A stretch of 64,000 bases of DNA from Spinacia oleracea (GCF_020520425.1 NC_079488.1:23748247-23812246); one strand, 5' to 3'; shown: positions 34,771 to 47,800, counted from the first letter of the stretch. Made by a program: numbers and translations. Notes: generated by a model not told the origin, from the letters alone.

Positions 34771-35650
34771 TATAAGATAAACCGACCGATCAAATATAGC
34801 GCTACGTAAATCAAAATTATCCTCTGATAATTAAAATTATTCTGTTTTTCACAATAAGCTAAATAAAGTCAAAAGTTATGCGTCTTATATGCTAAACAAT
34901 TAAGATTTCTTGTATTCGTTAGTAGAGTAATCTGACCCTGAATAACACGATTGCCATATGTACACGAACACCAGTTGAGGGAGATTTTCTAAAATTCAAG
35001 TAGTTTGTGACCAAATTGGACACAGGTAACTCAATACAACATTCTCCAGTACCAACAAACAGTATGTCAGATTGTTAGTATCAATAACGCAAATAACTCA
35101 ACTTAGTAGTGTTTTGATATACAAATACCACCATAATCAGTAACAATACTAAATTAGTAATACCAATAAGAGTTATTGGCGTCCATTTTGGACACAAGCC
35201 ACTTTTGACAAGACTTCCTCCTAGTCGAGGGGTGATTACAAATCAATAACCGTTATTGATGAATAGTACATATCAAAGAGAATAATCGTAAATAAATAGT
35301 CTTTCAAGATATTCACTTAACTAAATTTTATTCATTTAAGCTCAAGTTTTATTCATGTAATCTCAAATTTATTTATTTAATTTCAAATTCTATTTATTTA
35401 AGATATTTTTTCGTTTCTTTTTTCATTACCATCTTTTTTCTTACCGATTTAATTACATAAATTTCATGTTATTTGAACTATTCACAAATCCCGGTTATTG
35501 ATTTTTAATTTCCTCTTAAGTAACTACGGAGTACTCGACTAGGAGAAATTGAAAATAAAAGAAATATAGGTATAAATTGTATAAAATGTATAAAAGCCCA
35601 ATAAGATTTCTTATGTTCGTTAGTAGATAATCCGACTCTGAATAACCAAT
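34771..35650. other. gene-free stretch with repeated host fragments
   Basis: Two similar pieces, 34896-34985 and about 35600-35650 (ATAAGATTTCTT.T.TTCGTTAGTAGA..AATC.GAC.CTGAATAAC), share wording with 44683-44740 next to the initiation-factor gene. They look like a dispersed repeat or the edges of an unrecognised element. No coding region. Confidence 0.5.
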
Positions 35651-36365
35651 ATAGAGTTGGCTCAAGTGGTAAGTAGCTTGAGGTCACTTAAGGAAAGTCT
35701 CGAGTTCGAGCCTCTCGTATGCAGAAACTCTTGTGGGAGTAGGGATGCCAATGGGGCGAGGCGGATACAGGTCCTCCATCCCCATCTCCACCTAAATTTT
35801 CATCCTCATCCCAGCCCCATCAACCATGGCGGGTACAAAATTCCTCCCCATCCCCGCCCAATGGGTATAAGCTAAAATCCATCCCCGCCCTACCACCTGA
35901 CTGGATATCCATCATCGTTTTATTCCCGCCTCATACCCGCGCCAATACCCCCCTAATTTTTCTTATTTAGCAAACATTTGCTATATATACGGAGTAATGA
36001 AAATTTAACTTTAGAAAATAATACCTTATGACTAAAGTAAAATATATAATCGGAAAAAAACACCGCTCATACTATTTTTTTTTTTTAAATCTCACCTAAA
36101 TTCGTATTATCACCTAAAAAATAAATCCACACCCACCCCATGACCAGTGGCGGGTATAAAGCGGGGCGAGTGGGGATGGGGCGAGGCGTCCACACCCGCC
36201 CCATCACCCATGGCTGGTACGATTTTTATACCCATCCCCGCTTCATCACCCGCCAAACCTACCCGCATTCCTGCCTACTTGGGACGAATACGGGTCAAAT
36301 CTCCCATAAAATCCGCCACACTTACATCCCTATGTGGTAGACTCACCCACCATAAGCAAAATATA
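35651..36365 (+). mobile_element. tRNA-derived SINE, split by a hAT MITE
   Basis: The head has an A box, TGGCTCAAGTGGT (35658-35670), and a B box, GAGTTCGAGCC (35702-35712), at tRNA-like spacing, followed by the CTCGTATGCAGAAACTCTTG segment that I know from plant SINEs. At 35740 a hAT element interrupts; the SINE resumes at 36333 (TGTGGTAGACTCACCCACC). The 3' end is not sharply defined. Confidence 0.6.
35740..36332. mobile_element. hAT-type MITE inside the SINE
   Basis: Ends TAGGGATGCCAATGGGGCG and, inverted, TAGGGATGTAAGTGTGGCGG. The flanks TGTGGGAG (35732-35739) and TGTGGTAG (36333-36340) agree in 7 of 8 bases, as for a hAT target duplication. The inside is full of GGGGCGGGGATGG-like words (CCCCATCCCCGCC on the plus strand). 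No transposase. Confidence 0.8.
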
Positions 36366-36801
36366 TCTATACCTAATCTATAAAAAGGATAACCATTGAT
36401 TATTATATGACAAGTGTCATCTCCATCTTATTGATTATTTTATGACAAGTGTCACCTCCATCTTTCATCCATAAATATATTTTTTTCCAATTTTTTCCTT
36501 TTGTGGTTGTTATACGAAGTACTTATTTTACACCTTCAACAACTCTTTCACTCTATCTTGCTCATTCAACATCAATTCACCATTTAATTTATACATTCGA
36601 TAATTCAACCTCTTCCACTCCATTTCCCGCTTTAACACTCATAATTCACCATCTAATGTATACAGAGTACATTTTTTCGACTTTCAAATTTTACCTCTAT
36701 ATAAATCATATATTCGCACTAAAATCGGAAACCCTCAATAAAATTAGTACTTTAAAAGACGGCTTAATAACCACTACATAAGTGCCCGTTCAATAAGCTA
36801 G
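36366..36801 (+). mobile_element. possible small non-autonomous Helitron
   Basis: It starts TCTATACCTAATCTATAAAA, preceded by A, and ends ...AATAAGCTAG followed by T, which fits Helitron insertion between A and T. The usual hairpin before CTAG is not clear, so this is weak. A direct repeat ATGACAAGTGTCA..CTCCATCTT occurs inside. Confidence 0.35.
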
Positions 36802-37249
36802 TTAAGCTTAAATAAACAATTCCACTTGCATGGACCCGGTCCACCATAAGATTACCATGGACCAGGGTAATTAGGTAATTTAACAGTGAGTAAATGATAG
36901 AAACTGTAGGTTCTGTAAGTAACTATATCTCCAGAATAATAACTAACATAATAATGATAAGAATAACTATCCTATCCAAAGAGTAACTATATCATATAGA
37001 AAAATAATTTTAACTGTAAAACAATTACTACTATATATTCATTATTGCGGACAAAAAGAGTAAATTATAGAAACTATAGGTTCTGCAAATTAACTATATT
37101 TTCAGAATAGTAACTATGAAATAAATAATAATAATATAGTAATTTCGATGAGAACAATTATTCTATGCAAAGATTAACTATATTATATAGAAAAATAACT
37201 TTAGCTATAAAAAAAATTACTATATTATAAAAATAAACAATATGATATA

Positions 37250-37505
37250 CTACCTCCGTTCCTTAATGTTCTTTACGATTACTATTTGCACGGAATCCAA
37301 TGCAATATTTAATGACTTATATATCCATTTTCGTATGTGAAAAAATTATAAAAAATTGATATTTTGAAAATACATAACGAGACCAATCTAACAAGATTTT
37401 ACATGATAACATTTTGATGTATGTAACAGTGGGAATCCACGGTCAAAGTTTTCATACTTTAGACACATATTCCAAAGCGTAAAGAACATTAAGGAACAGA
37501 GGTAG
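37250..37505. mobile_element. Stowaway-like MITE
   Basis: Ends CTACCTCCGTTCCTTAATGT and the inverse ACATTAAGGAACAGAGGTAG, flanked by TA on both sides. Non-coding. It shares the CGTAAAGAAC block with the copy at 43541. Confidence 0.9.
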
Positions 37506-40396
37506 TAGATGGTTTAGAGGCCATATAGTAATTTTTTCTATTATATATCACATAATTACTGAAATATAAAAGAGTAACTATATCAAAAGTAACAGTAATT
37601 ATAACTCTTGAACAATAATAAAGAAAACATTAACTACTTGGTTAGTTGTTTTAGCTACGACATTCTAATTCTTTGCATCTATTAAATAAACCATGTTAAA
37701 CTCAAATGTTTTTTGAACTAAAAAATACTAATCGACACGTCCACGTGGACCACGTCTCTTTGTTCCACCAACACATCATGTCCTTCCTCTACCACGTTCT
37801 TGGTTTCCATTGTTGTCAGGATTTTCTTCTTCTCCTCCTGCTTTTGTTTTCCTTGTAGAATTTATTCTTTGCACGATTTCAATTTTGGGTGCATCATCTT
37901 TGTATTTCTGAATCAATAATATTTAAACTAAGTTAATAATTTAACATTTAAATATGAAAAAATAACATAGTAACTATGTAAAACGTGTAGTTTCTATTAT
38001 GCATCATATAGTAACTCTTACAATAAACGATGGTAAAATACTTGCAGAATTGCATATATAGTTATTGTTATTGTTATAGTCATATAGTTACTGTCAAAAT
38101 AATATAGTCACTTTTATTAATAATAACATGGAGTACAAAGAGTGATCATAAAAAGAACATAATGATAAGATAATAACTATTAAAAATATATAGTTACTAT
38201 TATACACGATATAGTAACTCTTAATATTAATGATAGTCATATACGAGCAAGGTTGTAGATATAGTTATTGTTATGATCATATAGTTGTTGTGATCATAAC
38301 ATAGTAACTCTTATTACTAATAACATAGAAGACAACAAAGAACATAAAAAGAACATTATAATATACATAAAAAAACTATACCAAACATATAGTTACTATA
38401 ATACAAGATATAATACCTATAAATATTATTGATGGTCATTTAGTCACAGAGTTGCAGACATAGTTGATGTGATAATAATATAGTAACTCTATCCATAATA
38501 CAGTAACTATATCATTAAAAATATAGAATAACATAAAAACATGCACATCTCTATTATATAAGCCAGCTCCTGAGGTCGTTTTTGTAAATTAACTTTTCAT
38601 GTCCCCCATTAAATTTACAGAATTGTCCACCTTAAAATAATCCATTACACCCTTAAGGCCTTGGTAATTAAAAACAAATTAATTAAAAAAAAACTGCTAT
38701 CCCAATTCAATTAGTAACCGAAAACACTCTGAACCGAAAACACTCAGAAAATCAAACCCTTCGAATCTCTCTCCAAATATTCAAAAACCCTCATTCAATC
38801 ACCCCTAAATTGCAGAATTTCGTAATCCTTCCTTCAACCACCCCTAAATTGCTCATTCAATCACCCTTCATTCAATCGTTAATGGATATCCCTCAATCAA
38901 TCACCCCTAAATGGCAGGATTTTGTAAACCCTACCCGAAAATTTCTGCTTATTCAATTGCATTGCAATGTTTAAATTCCAACTTCAAGAATATCGATTTC
39001 AAGCATATTCATCAAATTGCGGTCAAAGATCGGAACTAATAGGGGTTGGAAATTAATTTCTGTATTCGACGGAGAAATTGGAGATGCACCGCTGTTTCTT
39101 CACCAACATTGGAAACCGGAAACTCTGATTTTCCGACGACTAGGAAGCTGTGGCGAAATCAATAAATATTGTAAGCTTTATTTTCTGTAATTTGATTGAA
39201 ACCTTTGAATCTCTCTTCCAAATCACCTGATTTGTTTTCCCCAAATTTGAAATCGAAATTCTTCGGATTTACTTCTTCTGTTGGTTTGTTTGTTCCCCTT
39301 TTCTTTATCTTCTTTCATTTCCTAGATTAATGCTTCATTTTGTTTGTTTTTTTGGTTGGAATTTAATCTGATTTTTTATTGGGTTCACTGTTGTTGATTG
39401 TGTTTGTTTAGCATTTTTGAGATGTGGTTTTATCATTTTAGGGTTTGAAATCACAAGTTTTAATTTTGAAATTAAGTTACGAATTCTTGAAATCATGGAC
39501 CTAGCTTCTTCAATTCAATTCGATTTCGATCAAGTTGTGTGATTTCTCAGAATTATCATCGATGCTATGTTTGAATTTTCTGCGTTTTTCTCTCTCTCTT
39601 TAGCTGAAGAATCATGCGTTTGAATGGTGCCTGGATTTTCTATAGAACATACGGCCATGGACACGTGAAAGTTCTTCTTATAATTGGTAAATGACTAACT
39701 TTTGAGATTTTTAAAATGAAAAATGATTTTCGAAGGGGGGTTTTGTTCAATTTTTCTGCTAAATGTTGAAATTTTGATGATTTTGAACGATCAGGTTTAG
39801 CTGGGATACATGATTCATGGGGCCTCAAATCAGAGGGTTGGCTGGGACTGAGGTACCCAATGATGATGAATCAACGGTGGTCGGTTGATGATGCGAATGC
39901 AGGGAATGGGAGTATGGAGGTTTGTGCAGGGAACGGGTCTGGAGCTTGGCTCCTATGAAAGGTCCGAGTATACGTAATTTTTTTACAAGAATGGTTATTT
40001 TTTTTTTATTGAATTTGATGTTTATTTGTGGAATTGTTGAACAATTTTGAATTATGAGATGAACTCACATTAGGAGGTGGTAGTGGTGTCAAACAACAAA
40101 CTTCAGGCTTCAGATTCAAAGATAACTTTAAACCGATGTCATATTAGAGCTGATTGTCTGATACAAGTGAATTTGATGCGATTTGAGATCCAATACAACA
40201 GAATAGCTGATTGTCTGCTAGGGTTTATGCTCGGACAATGTTTTTAGGTTGAAATAAGCCCTTGATTGAACTGAACTGAATAGTGAGAGAACTGCAATTT
40301 TTGCATTGTGTTTTTTTTTTGTTATTGATCACTATTCCAAACTTTGGATTTGTGACTTACACTAATGTGTTTGATGCCAATTTTTATATTTTAGTG

Positions 40397-40475
40397 TCGG
40401 CATTGAACAAAGCTGGGTACCCTGATATGTAAATCATAGTAGGAGAAGTAGGTTGGCCAACTCATGGTGATATAC
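40397..40475 (+). pseudogene. glycoside hydrolase 17 (beta-1,3-glucanase) fragment
   Basis: About 26 codons read SALNKAGYPDM-stop-IIVGEVGWPTHGD. The block VGEVGWPT.GD is the signature around the catalytic nucleophile Glu of plant GH17 endo-beta-1,3-glucanases, and KAGYPD precedes it in the family. The stop is a TAA where the family has another residue, explainable by CAA to TAA. Flanks show no further exons, so it is a captured scrap. Confidence 0.7.
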
Positions 40476-40741
40476 ATACCAAATCTTTCTGAATTGTTGG
40501 TGGCAGACTGGCAGTTAAATAGGTTCCGAATCCGAATTAGTAAAAACTCGAGTCGGTTCAGTCAGTTTAAGATAATATTTTTTTCTGGGTTTACTTTGTT
40601 GCGTTTGTTCTGCTATTCCTCTTCAATTTGACGTCTAATTGGTTGTTGTTTAACCGTGTGCTGCCCCGTTTAAGCTCAACACAGACGCTGCTATCAAGGA
40701 GGGAGTGCTTAAAATGGGCGTGCAACAGCAATTTAAAAACT

Positions 40742-40998
40742 GGATGTTGCAAACAACCAGATACCGAGTTTTTAGCTCAGGTTCAGAACTTCTGAAATCA
40801 TTTTGAAAATTTATACCTGCTGTATTTATCTGCTTAACGCTCAGCTGCTTATTTGACTTTTCTGTTTGCAGGTTTCTATGGTTTCAAGGCTAAAACATGA
40901 CAATTTTGTTGAATTGCTTGGTTATTGTGTTGATGGCAACCTACGCATTCTTGCCTATGAGTTTGCATCAAATGGATCTCTGCATAACATCCTTCACG
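40742..40998 (+). pseudogene. Pti1-like protein kinase fragment (two partial exons)
   Basis: The end of one exon (...PDTEFLAQ, ending at 40780) and a full-looking exon (40872-40998, after TTTGCAG and before GTAAGC) are visible. The second encodes [20 protein letters not shown], then [11 protein letters not shown] and [10 protein letters not shown]. This is the alpha-C to hinge region of Pti1-like receptor-like cytoplasmic kinases. ATP-binding loop and catalytic loop are absent, so it cannot be an active kinase. Intron borders are kept, hence capture happened at DNA level, as Helitrons do. Confidence 0.8.
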
Positions 40999-43540
40999 GT
41001 AAGCTGGATTCTTTGTTGCGTTGACTTTGGAGCCTAGAGGCCTTCAATATTTTTTGTCCATATTAAATTAGTGGTTTGTTGTATGCCAGAACTTTTGGGC
41101 CTTATTTTTGTCTTGAACCTTTTAGCTTTTGGTTCTTACAATTAGTTTTGATGCTAAGTTTGGATGTTTTCTCATGTAAGGAGTGATCATATCAGTTGTG
41201 TACTTAATGTGTTTGACCGTTACTCATTAGTTGGTTTAATATCTTGATTTCTAGGATTCATGATTACTATTCAATTAAAAAAAAGCCTAAAATTATATTT
41301 ATTTCTCCTATTAACAATTCAGGACAATACATGAAGGAAGCATCTAAATGAACTTAAAAATGGGAGTTCTCCTACTGTATTTCACTGTGTATGTTGCAGT
41401 AAATCTATCTTGATTAATACTCCTAATTTGGGCATTATTCAAGAAGATTTTAATAGGGTTTTGCTCAAACTTTCATTTTTGGCATTTGATTCTGATTGGA
41501 TAAAAAAGCTACTGAGTTTTTAGCATCCTCTGGCCTCCACCTAGCTTCATAGGGTTTTTTTTTTGTGCTTGCTCACCTTGACACTCGATCAAGTTTTGGT
41601 GACACTTGAAACAATTGAAATCCTAATTTCTAGCTGCTTGAGAGTTTAACATTGTCATATTTTTGACCTGACGTTTTCATTGTTTTGACTTCACAAAATT
41701 TGCTACAATCAATCAAATAAAGGTCTACTTAGTTATCTCCAAGGAGCTGAATTGGAAGAAGGAAGGAAGCCAGGATGATATCATTGGATGTTAAACAGCT
41801 ACTAGAAGGAAGGTAACAAGTTGTCATTAAAGATGGTGCAAGGTGGGGATCAGGGCCTGCAACAATGTAATGCACAAGGGTCTGATGCTGGCCACTAACA
41901 GATTTTTTGATTGATGTAATTGTTGTGATTAGTTGAATATGAACTTAGATTGCAAAATTAACCTATAGTATGGCCTTCATGTTTTGGTCTTATGAACTTT
42001 GCGAATATTTTCTTGCCTAATATTTGTTGTGGTTTGTTGTAATAATACTATTTTAAGTTTTTTATATAATTTCGCACGCATCGTGTGCATATAAGACTAG
42101 TAACATAATAAACTAACATAGTACCTATTTCAAAAATATAGTAACTATATAAAACGTACAATAACTATTAAAGAAAATAAACATATGGTAACAAGTCATG
42201 ATAAAATAAACATAATATCTATTTCAAACATATATTAACTATTTAAATAATATAGTACCTATATAAATAATATAGTAACTATTGAAGAAAATAAACATAT
42301 GGTAACAAATCATGATAAAATAAACATAGTACCTATTTCAAACATATAGTAACTATATAAGACAAAGTAACTAATATAATAATATAGTAACTATTGTACA
42401 CATATAGTAACTATTATAATCACACAACAACTAGCTTAACATATAGTGACTATTATTACAATATAGTAACTATTGTACAAATATAGTAACCATTATAATC
42501 ATATAGTCACTATCTAAGAAGCAGACAAAAATATATACTCGAAATAACATAGTACATAATGTAATCGTATAGTAACTATTATTTATCAAAAAGTCACTAT
42601 AAACAGTTCTTAACATAGTAACTATCTTAAACACATAATTATTGTTTCAAATTTATAATAACTTTCTAAAAAATATAGTAACTATTTTAAACACAAAGTT
42701 ACTGTTTTAAAGTTATAGTAACTTTTTAAAAAATATAGTTACTCTAAAAACTACTACTAACATAAACACAACGAATATTCCAATGACTATTAAAAACATT
42801 ATTTCGCAACATAAATTAAAGGTAACTATATCATTTATATACTAACTATGTGAAACACTAACCCTAATTTCACCCAAACAACAAACACTATTTCTACCTC
42901 TTGTGCTTTGTTGCATCAATTCTTAAAGTTCACAGCCTTTGTCTCTTTTTTCTAAATTTAAGGCATTATTTCTTCTTATACAAATGATATTGTAAAGTAT
43001 TTTTGGAGATTCGTTACTAGATAGTGCAACTTTAGGACCTGGAATAACAAGTGATTGATACTTCGTATTATTTTCTTATACAAATATCAAATATATAGTA
43101 ACTATATAAACCATATAGTAACTATATAAAACATATATAGTGACTATTATTAAAATATAGTAACTATTGAACACATATATAGTAACCATTATAATCATAT
43201 AGTCACTATCTAAGAAGCGGACAAATACATACTCTAAATAACATAGTACATAACGTAATCGTATAGTAACTATTATTTATCTGAAAGTCACTATAAACTG
43301 TTCATAACATAATAACTATCTTAAATACATAGTTACTGTTTTAAACTTATAATAACTTTCTAAAAAATATAGTGACTATTTTAAACACATAGTTACTGTT
43401 TTAAAGTTATAGTAACTTTAAAAAAAAAAAATAGTTACTCTAAAATCTACTACTAACATAAACACAACGAACATTCCAGTGACTATTAAAAACACTACGG
43501 AGTATTTCGCAACATAAATTAAAGGTGACTATATCATTTA

Positions 43541-43811
43541 CTACCTCCGTTCCTAAATGATCTTTACGGTTACTATTTGCACGGTAATTAAGGAATTTTG
43601 GTGAACATGTGATGGTGGGGTAACAAATGGAAAATGAGTGGCTATAAATTGTCCAACAATGTGAGTGGGTGAAAACTAATATTAAAGTATTGTGAGTGGG
43701 TAAGTTATGGTGGGCCAAATAAGAGTAAAAATGGAATAAAGTAGGAGTGTAAAGAACTTTCAGGAACGGACTAAAACGGAAAGCGTAAAGAACTTTTAGG
43801 AACGGAGGTAG
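43541..43811. mobile_element. Stowaway-like MITE
   Basis: Ends CTACCTCCGTTCCTAAATGA and inverse ...TTTTAGGAACGGAGGTAG, TA on both sides. An incomplete second right end (CTTTCAGGAACGGACTAAAA) precedes the true one. Confidence 0.9.
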
Positions 43812-44673
43812 TATATACTAACTATGTGAAACACTAACCCTAATTTCAACAAAACAACAAACATTTCGAATCACTCAACAAAATAATAACTATTGTACAC
43901 ATATAGTAACTGTTGTACACATATAGTAACCATTAAAATTATATAGTAACTATTGTACACATATAGTAACCATTAAAATTACATAGTACCTCTTTAAACC
44001 ATATAGTTACTGTATTACTCATATAGTTACTATTTAAAATCGTGAAGTCACTGATCGAATTCGCGAAGTGAAAACGATACTTCGGTAAAACACAAACATT
44101 AATTTCTTCAAAACAACAAATATTTTCAATTTTAAATAAAAATAGACTAAAAATTCTTTAAAAAACAACAAACCGAGATGTGATCTCTAAAAATTCTTGC
44201 GAAGATTTGTAGGCGAACGCAAATTCTTCGATTCGATTTCGGCAACGACGAACCTCCTTCTTGATCTACTACTTCCTCCAATTTTTCCTCATCTAATAGA
44301 TCCAATCATAAGAATTATAAGATAATTACGAATAAAATTGAACAAAACCTAGAAATTTGGGCTAAATTTTGAAAAGTATAGAGAGAAAATGAAGAGAGAG
44401 AAAATGAAAGAGAATGAACAGAATGTAGATCTGAAATTTTGAAAAATAAAAATGTTTAAAACGTATATAAAGTGGGCTAGACACAAATCGCATTAAAACT
44501 CTTCAAAACACATAGTAACTCTTTAAAACACATCGTTACTGTAATACGCATATAGTTACTATTTAAAATTACAAAATGACTGTCACGTGACAGTTACATA
44601 TGTTACCCATACAAATTACTCCGTTGCCCTGGTCCACGCTAAGTTAGCATGGACCAGGTTATATTAGTGTAAA

Positions 44674-44680
44674 TATAAAT
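44674..44680 (+). promoter_or_regulatory. possible TATA box of the IF-3 gene
   Basis: TATAAAT lies about 210 bp upstream of the ATG at 44890 and only 15 bp from the end of the 7.8-kb transposon. It could serve as core promoter; no start-site evidence is available. Confidence 0.35.
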
Positions 44681-44889
44681 AAAAATCCAACTCTGAATAA
44701 CCCGATTGCCACATGTCCGCAAACACTGGTCGAGTAGTTACTTAAGTTAGAAGAGTATTTCAATTCCGTAATGCAAGGACAAAGCGGAGGAGAGACGAAG
44801 AAGAGACTGTGTGTGTGGATAAGGCCATTTCTGAAGAGAAAGAAAAAGCGCCACACCCAAAAAAAACCGGCGCCTACAAAACGCCTACA

Positions 44890-47800
44890 ATGGCCGCTAC
44901 TCTAGCTGCTACTGCTGGTGGCAACATCCTAACTCCGCCATTGTTATCCCGTCTCAAGCTCAAACCTCCGCCTACCTCGCTCCTATCTCTCTCCCCTTTC
45001 CAGTCAAATCTCTTTTGCCTTCGCCTTTGCATTTCTACTTCCAATTTTCAATCTTTTCCACTTTCTCACTCCTCCTCCTCTCACCTCGTTTCCGCCTCCG
45101 GACGATATTCCGGGAAGAGCTCTGATGATGATCAACCTCTCGATATATCTTCCGTTAGGTTTTGCTCTAATTTGTTATTCTTGTGCTTTTTTTTGGTTGT
45201 TGTTGAATTTTATTGGTTTATTTTTAGCTGAATTGTTTGATTTTCTTTTGGAAATAGGTCAGATAAAGTTAGGCTAATTGATGAAAAGCAAAATATGGTT
45301 AGTTTTCGGACTTTAATTATGATAATTGTATTGTTTAAATTATTTTTACTCTCCGTATATGGTTTTGGTGATTATTGTGAAATTGAATTGAATTAGATTG
45401 GAATTGTATCAAGAAATGAAGCAATTCGAAGAGCTGAGGATTTAGAGCTTGATCTGGTATGGTTTTTTTATTGGTTAATTATCGATTTCTACTTATTTTT
45501 TTTTAATAGTGTTGTGCTATTTCCGTTCCTGAAAGTTCTTTACGCCTTGGCATATGTGTCTGACCGTAAATTCTCACAATTATATACCGAGTACATCAAA
45601 ACGTTATTACGTTGTATCTTATAGATTGCCAGATTGGTCTCTCTATTTTAATAATATGAGCTTCTTATATTTTTTTCACATATGGAATTGGATTAGTGGT
45701 TAAAATTTGTATTAGAGTCTGTGCAAATAGTAAGTGGAGGTAGTATATGTTAATTTAGTACACTTGTTTGCAATGTTGTGCTCGGATTATGCAACTTACT
45801 TTGAAAGAGGAGTATTGGTTTAGAGGTATTTGGGGTGAAATGCATGAGATTCTGCACTACATGTTATTTACTATTGCGCAATTCCCCCTTGCTTCGTGAT
45901 TGGCTCATATGTTGTAAACTTGAACTAGTATGTATGTCTATATGTTAAAGTTCAGAGTACCGCGAAGTATAATTTCCTAGATGTATTGAATTCGTGCAAA
46001 GAAATATACTTCGTACAATACAAGGGGAAGGAAGCTATAACTAAACCTATCACGCGCCTAAACTAAGTAGTTTGCAACTCTGAGGAAACTTTACGAACAC
46101 AAAATGTTTCCTAAATACACTAGACTTTACAAACTCTAGACTTTCTAATACAGTACCTATTTGTGTTGTTGCACGTGCTTGTATTCGTACTCCCTTCCTC
46201 CCAAACAGTTTGTTCATGCTTATGTAAGAAGTGTAGGCGTGTAGCAAATGAGTAGGATTTAACCATAGTGGTGTAGTGTATGGTATAGTGAGAGCAACAT
46301 AGTTTGATGGGATGAATACATGTTTATTGAATATATTTAAAACGGGACAAGTCAAATAGAAGGATTGACAAGATCTGTGGGAGTGAGGAGTAGTGGAGTA
46401 CACTCCCTGAAGAACATGTTGACAAGAGATGTTCATCACCAATTTGCTCTGTTTCATGGGTACTAGTTGCCAAAGGTTGCCACAAACTGTTTGTATCTAC
46501 TTCGGATTGAAGTACGTCGTCTTAATGAGTTTCTGATTGTCTTAAACACTTTGATAGTTATGGTATTTAACTCAGTTTCTGAAAAATTGACCATTAATCT
46601 AACGTGGCCTATTATTACGAAGAAGAGAGAGTACTAGGTAATTGTTACTTATATAGCGTGACGATTTAAAATTAAATACAAGGCCCCCCAAGCCTATCCA
46701 CATACGGAGTAATAGTCTATCTGAAGTTCTGAACCACGAGGTTAGCATAAGTGGGACTTGAAAACACCTAACAACCTTAGAACTTGAATTGTAAAGCTCT
46801 AAGGTTGGAGCCTTAAAGTAGGGGTCTTTCTCTAATTTTGTGCTGCTGTAATCCATGTTACACAATCATGTGACTGTAAGACTTGTTTGATGTATCAAAT
46901 ATGGATACATCTTACTTATTGTGTTTTCCTGTTATCTTTTAATGTTCTAACCAAGTATCCTTTATACATTGGAGGTGCCAAGAGTCTGTATAACAATAGA
47001 TAGGCAAGGTTGTTTAGGAGATTTAACAAAGGGGTAATGTCTAACCTTATTAATGGTTTGAAAACTTATCCCATTAGCTACTACAGGAAAAAATTTGGAC
47101 CTCATAGGAAAACTGGGGGAAGGAGGGTATTTATGAAAACGTAATAATTATGTGGCCCATAATTGACTGGAGGAGTTTCTGTTGGGACAGATTTCCCAAT
47201 AGTTACTTTTGGTCTGTTCCTCGGAGCAAAAGTTTCAAGCTAGTGGGAGTTTGCTTGGAGCATCACATCATTTTAGAATCAGTATCAATGTATCATGGTT
47301 CTGTTATTGGAGAATTGTCATGTTTCCCCTTGTGTACAGAATGGCAATTTGATGCCCTTCAATGACTCAAAAGTATATTGAATATATAGTTGTATTACTT
47401 GTATACGAATATAATTTGGTCCACCTTAGAGATAAATGATTTATAAGGCTAAGCTAGGGCTTTAACCTTTTAAAGATGTCATATATTCTGTGACCTAACT
47501 GACCTCCGACCTTTTTTGTTGGAATATCAAATTTAGATGCACTTATGGATTTATTGTGTGACTTTCTGCAGTCTTTCTGCACACATTGAAGTTTTAAGAT
47601 TGCAATGTGCATGATTGTGCAAGGGAGGGAGATTCAGTTCTCTTTTTCTTTAGAGTGATATATGTTGATGGTGGAGGGTGTTTTATGATTACTCAGCAGA
47701 CGACGAGAGTGTAGGATTAAAGACATCGAGGTAAAGGGAGGAGATAAAGGGAAAGAACCGGTAGAAAAGAGATAGGAACTGGGAGGGAAAGTAAGGGAGG

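Larger units (their letters stand above)
38548..42100 (+). mobile_element. non-autonomous Helitron with captured gene fragments
   Basis: It starts TCTCTATTATATAAGCCAGC preceded by A, and ends with a small hairpin (GCACGCATCGTGTGC) about 8 bases before CTAG, followed by T. These are the 5' TC, 3' CTRR and A^T insertion rules of Helitrons. There is no Rep/helicase. It carries pieces of at least two unrelated genes in the same orientation (GH17 glucanase, 40397-40475; Pti1-like kinase, 40742-40998) plus leader- and intron-like sequence (38740-39480). It interrupts the ATAGTAACTAT field, so it is younger. Confidence 0.75.
36880..44610. repeat. dispersed ATAGTAACTAT / ATAGTTACTAT motif field
   Basis: The 11-mer and one-off variants recur every 20-60 bases except inside the inserted Helitron and the Stowaways. 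Many copies form larger units such as CATATAGTAACTATTATAATC. 42590-42790 and 43260-43480 are long diverged copies of each other (both hold TATAGTAACTTT and ATAGTTACTCTAAAA), so segmental duplication took part. Confidence 0.8.
36835..44658. mobile_element. 7.8-kb element of unknown type with palindromic ends and ATAGTAACTAT repeats
   Basis: The left end (36835-36866) and right end (44627-44658) are inverted copies of a sequence that is itself palindromic: left GGTCCA-(15)-TGGACC, right TGGTCCA-(13)-TGGACCA, both followed inward by an AATTT/AAATT stretch. The interior (36880-38540 and 42110-44610) is packed with the near-palindrome ATAGTAACTAT / ATAGTTACTAT, dozens of copies in both orientations. 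No transposase is seen. It was later hit by two Stowaways and a Helitron. A 316-bp relative with the same ends lies at 53752-54067. Superfamily unknown; no clear target duplication. Confidence 0.5.

Noticed and set aside
46050..46865. Minus-strand frames of 135 and 88 codons in IF-3 intron 3
   Set aside because: No recognisable domain, no splice context, and they lie inside an intron of the plus gene.
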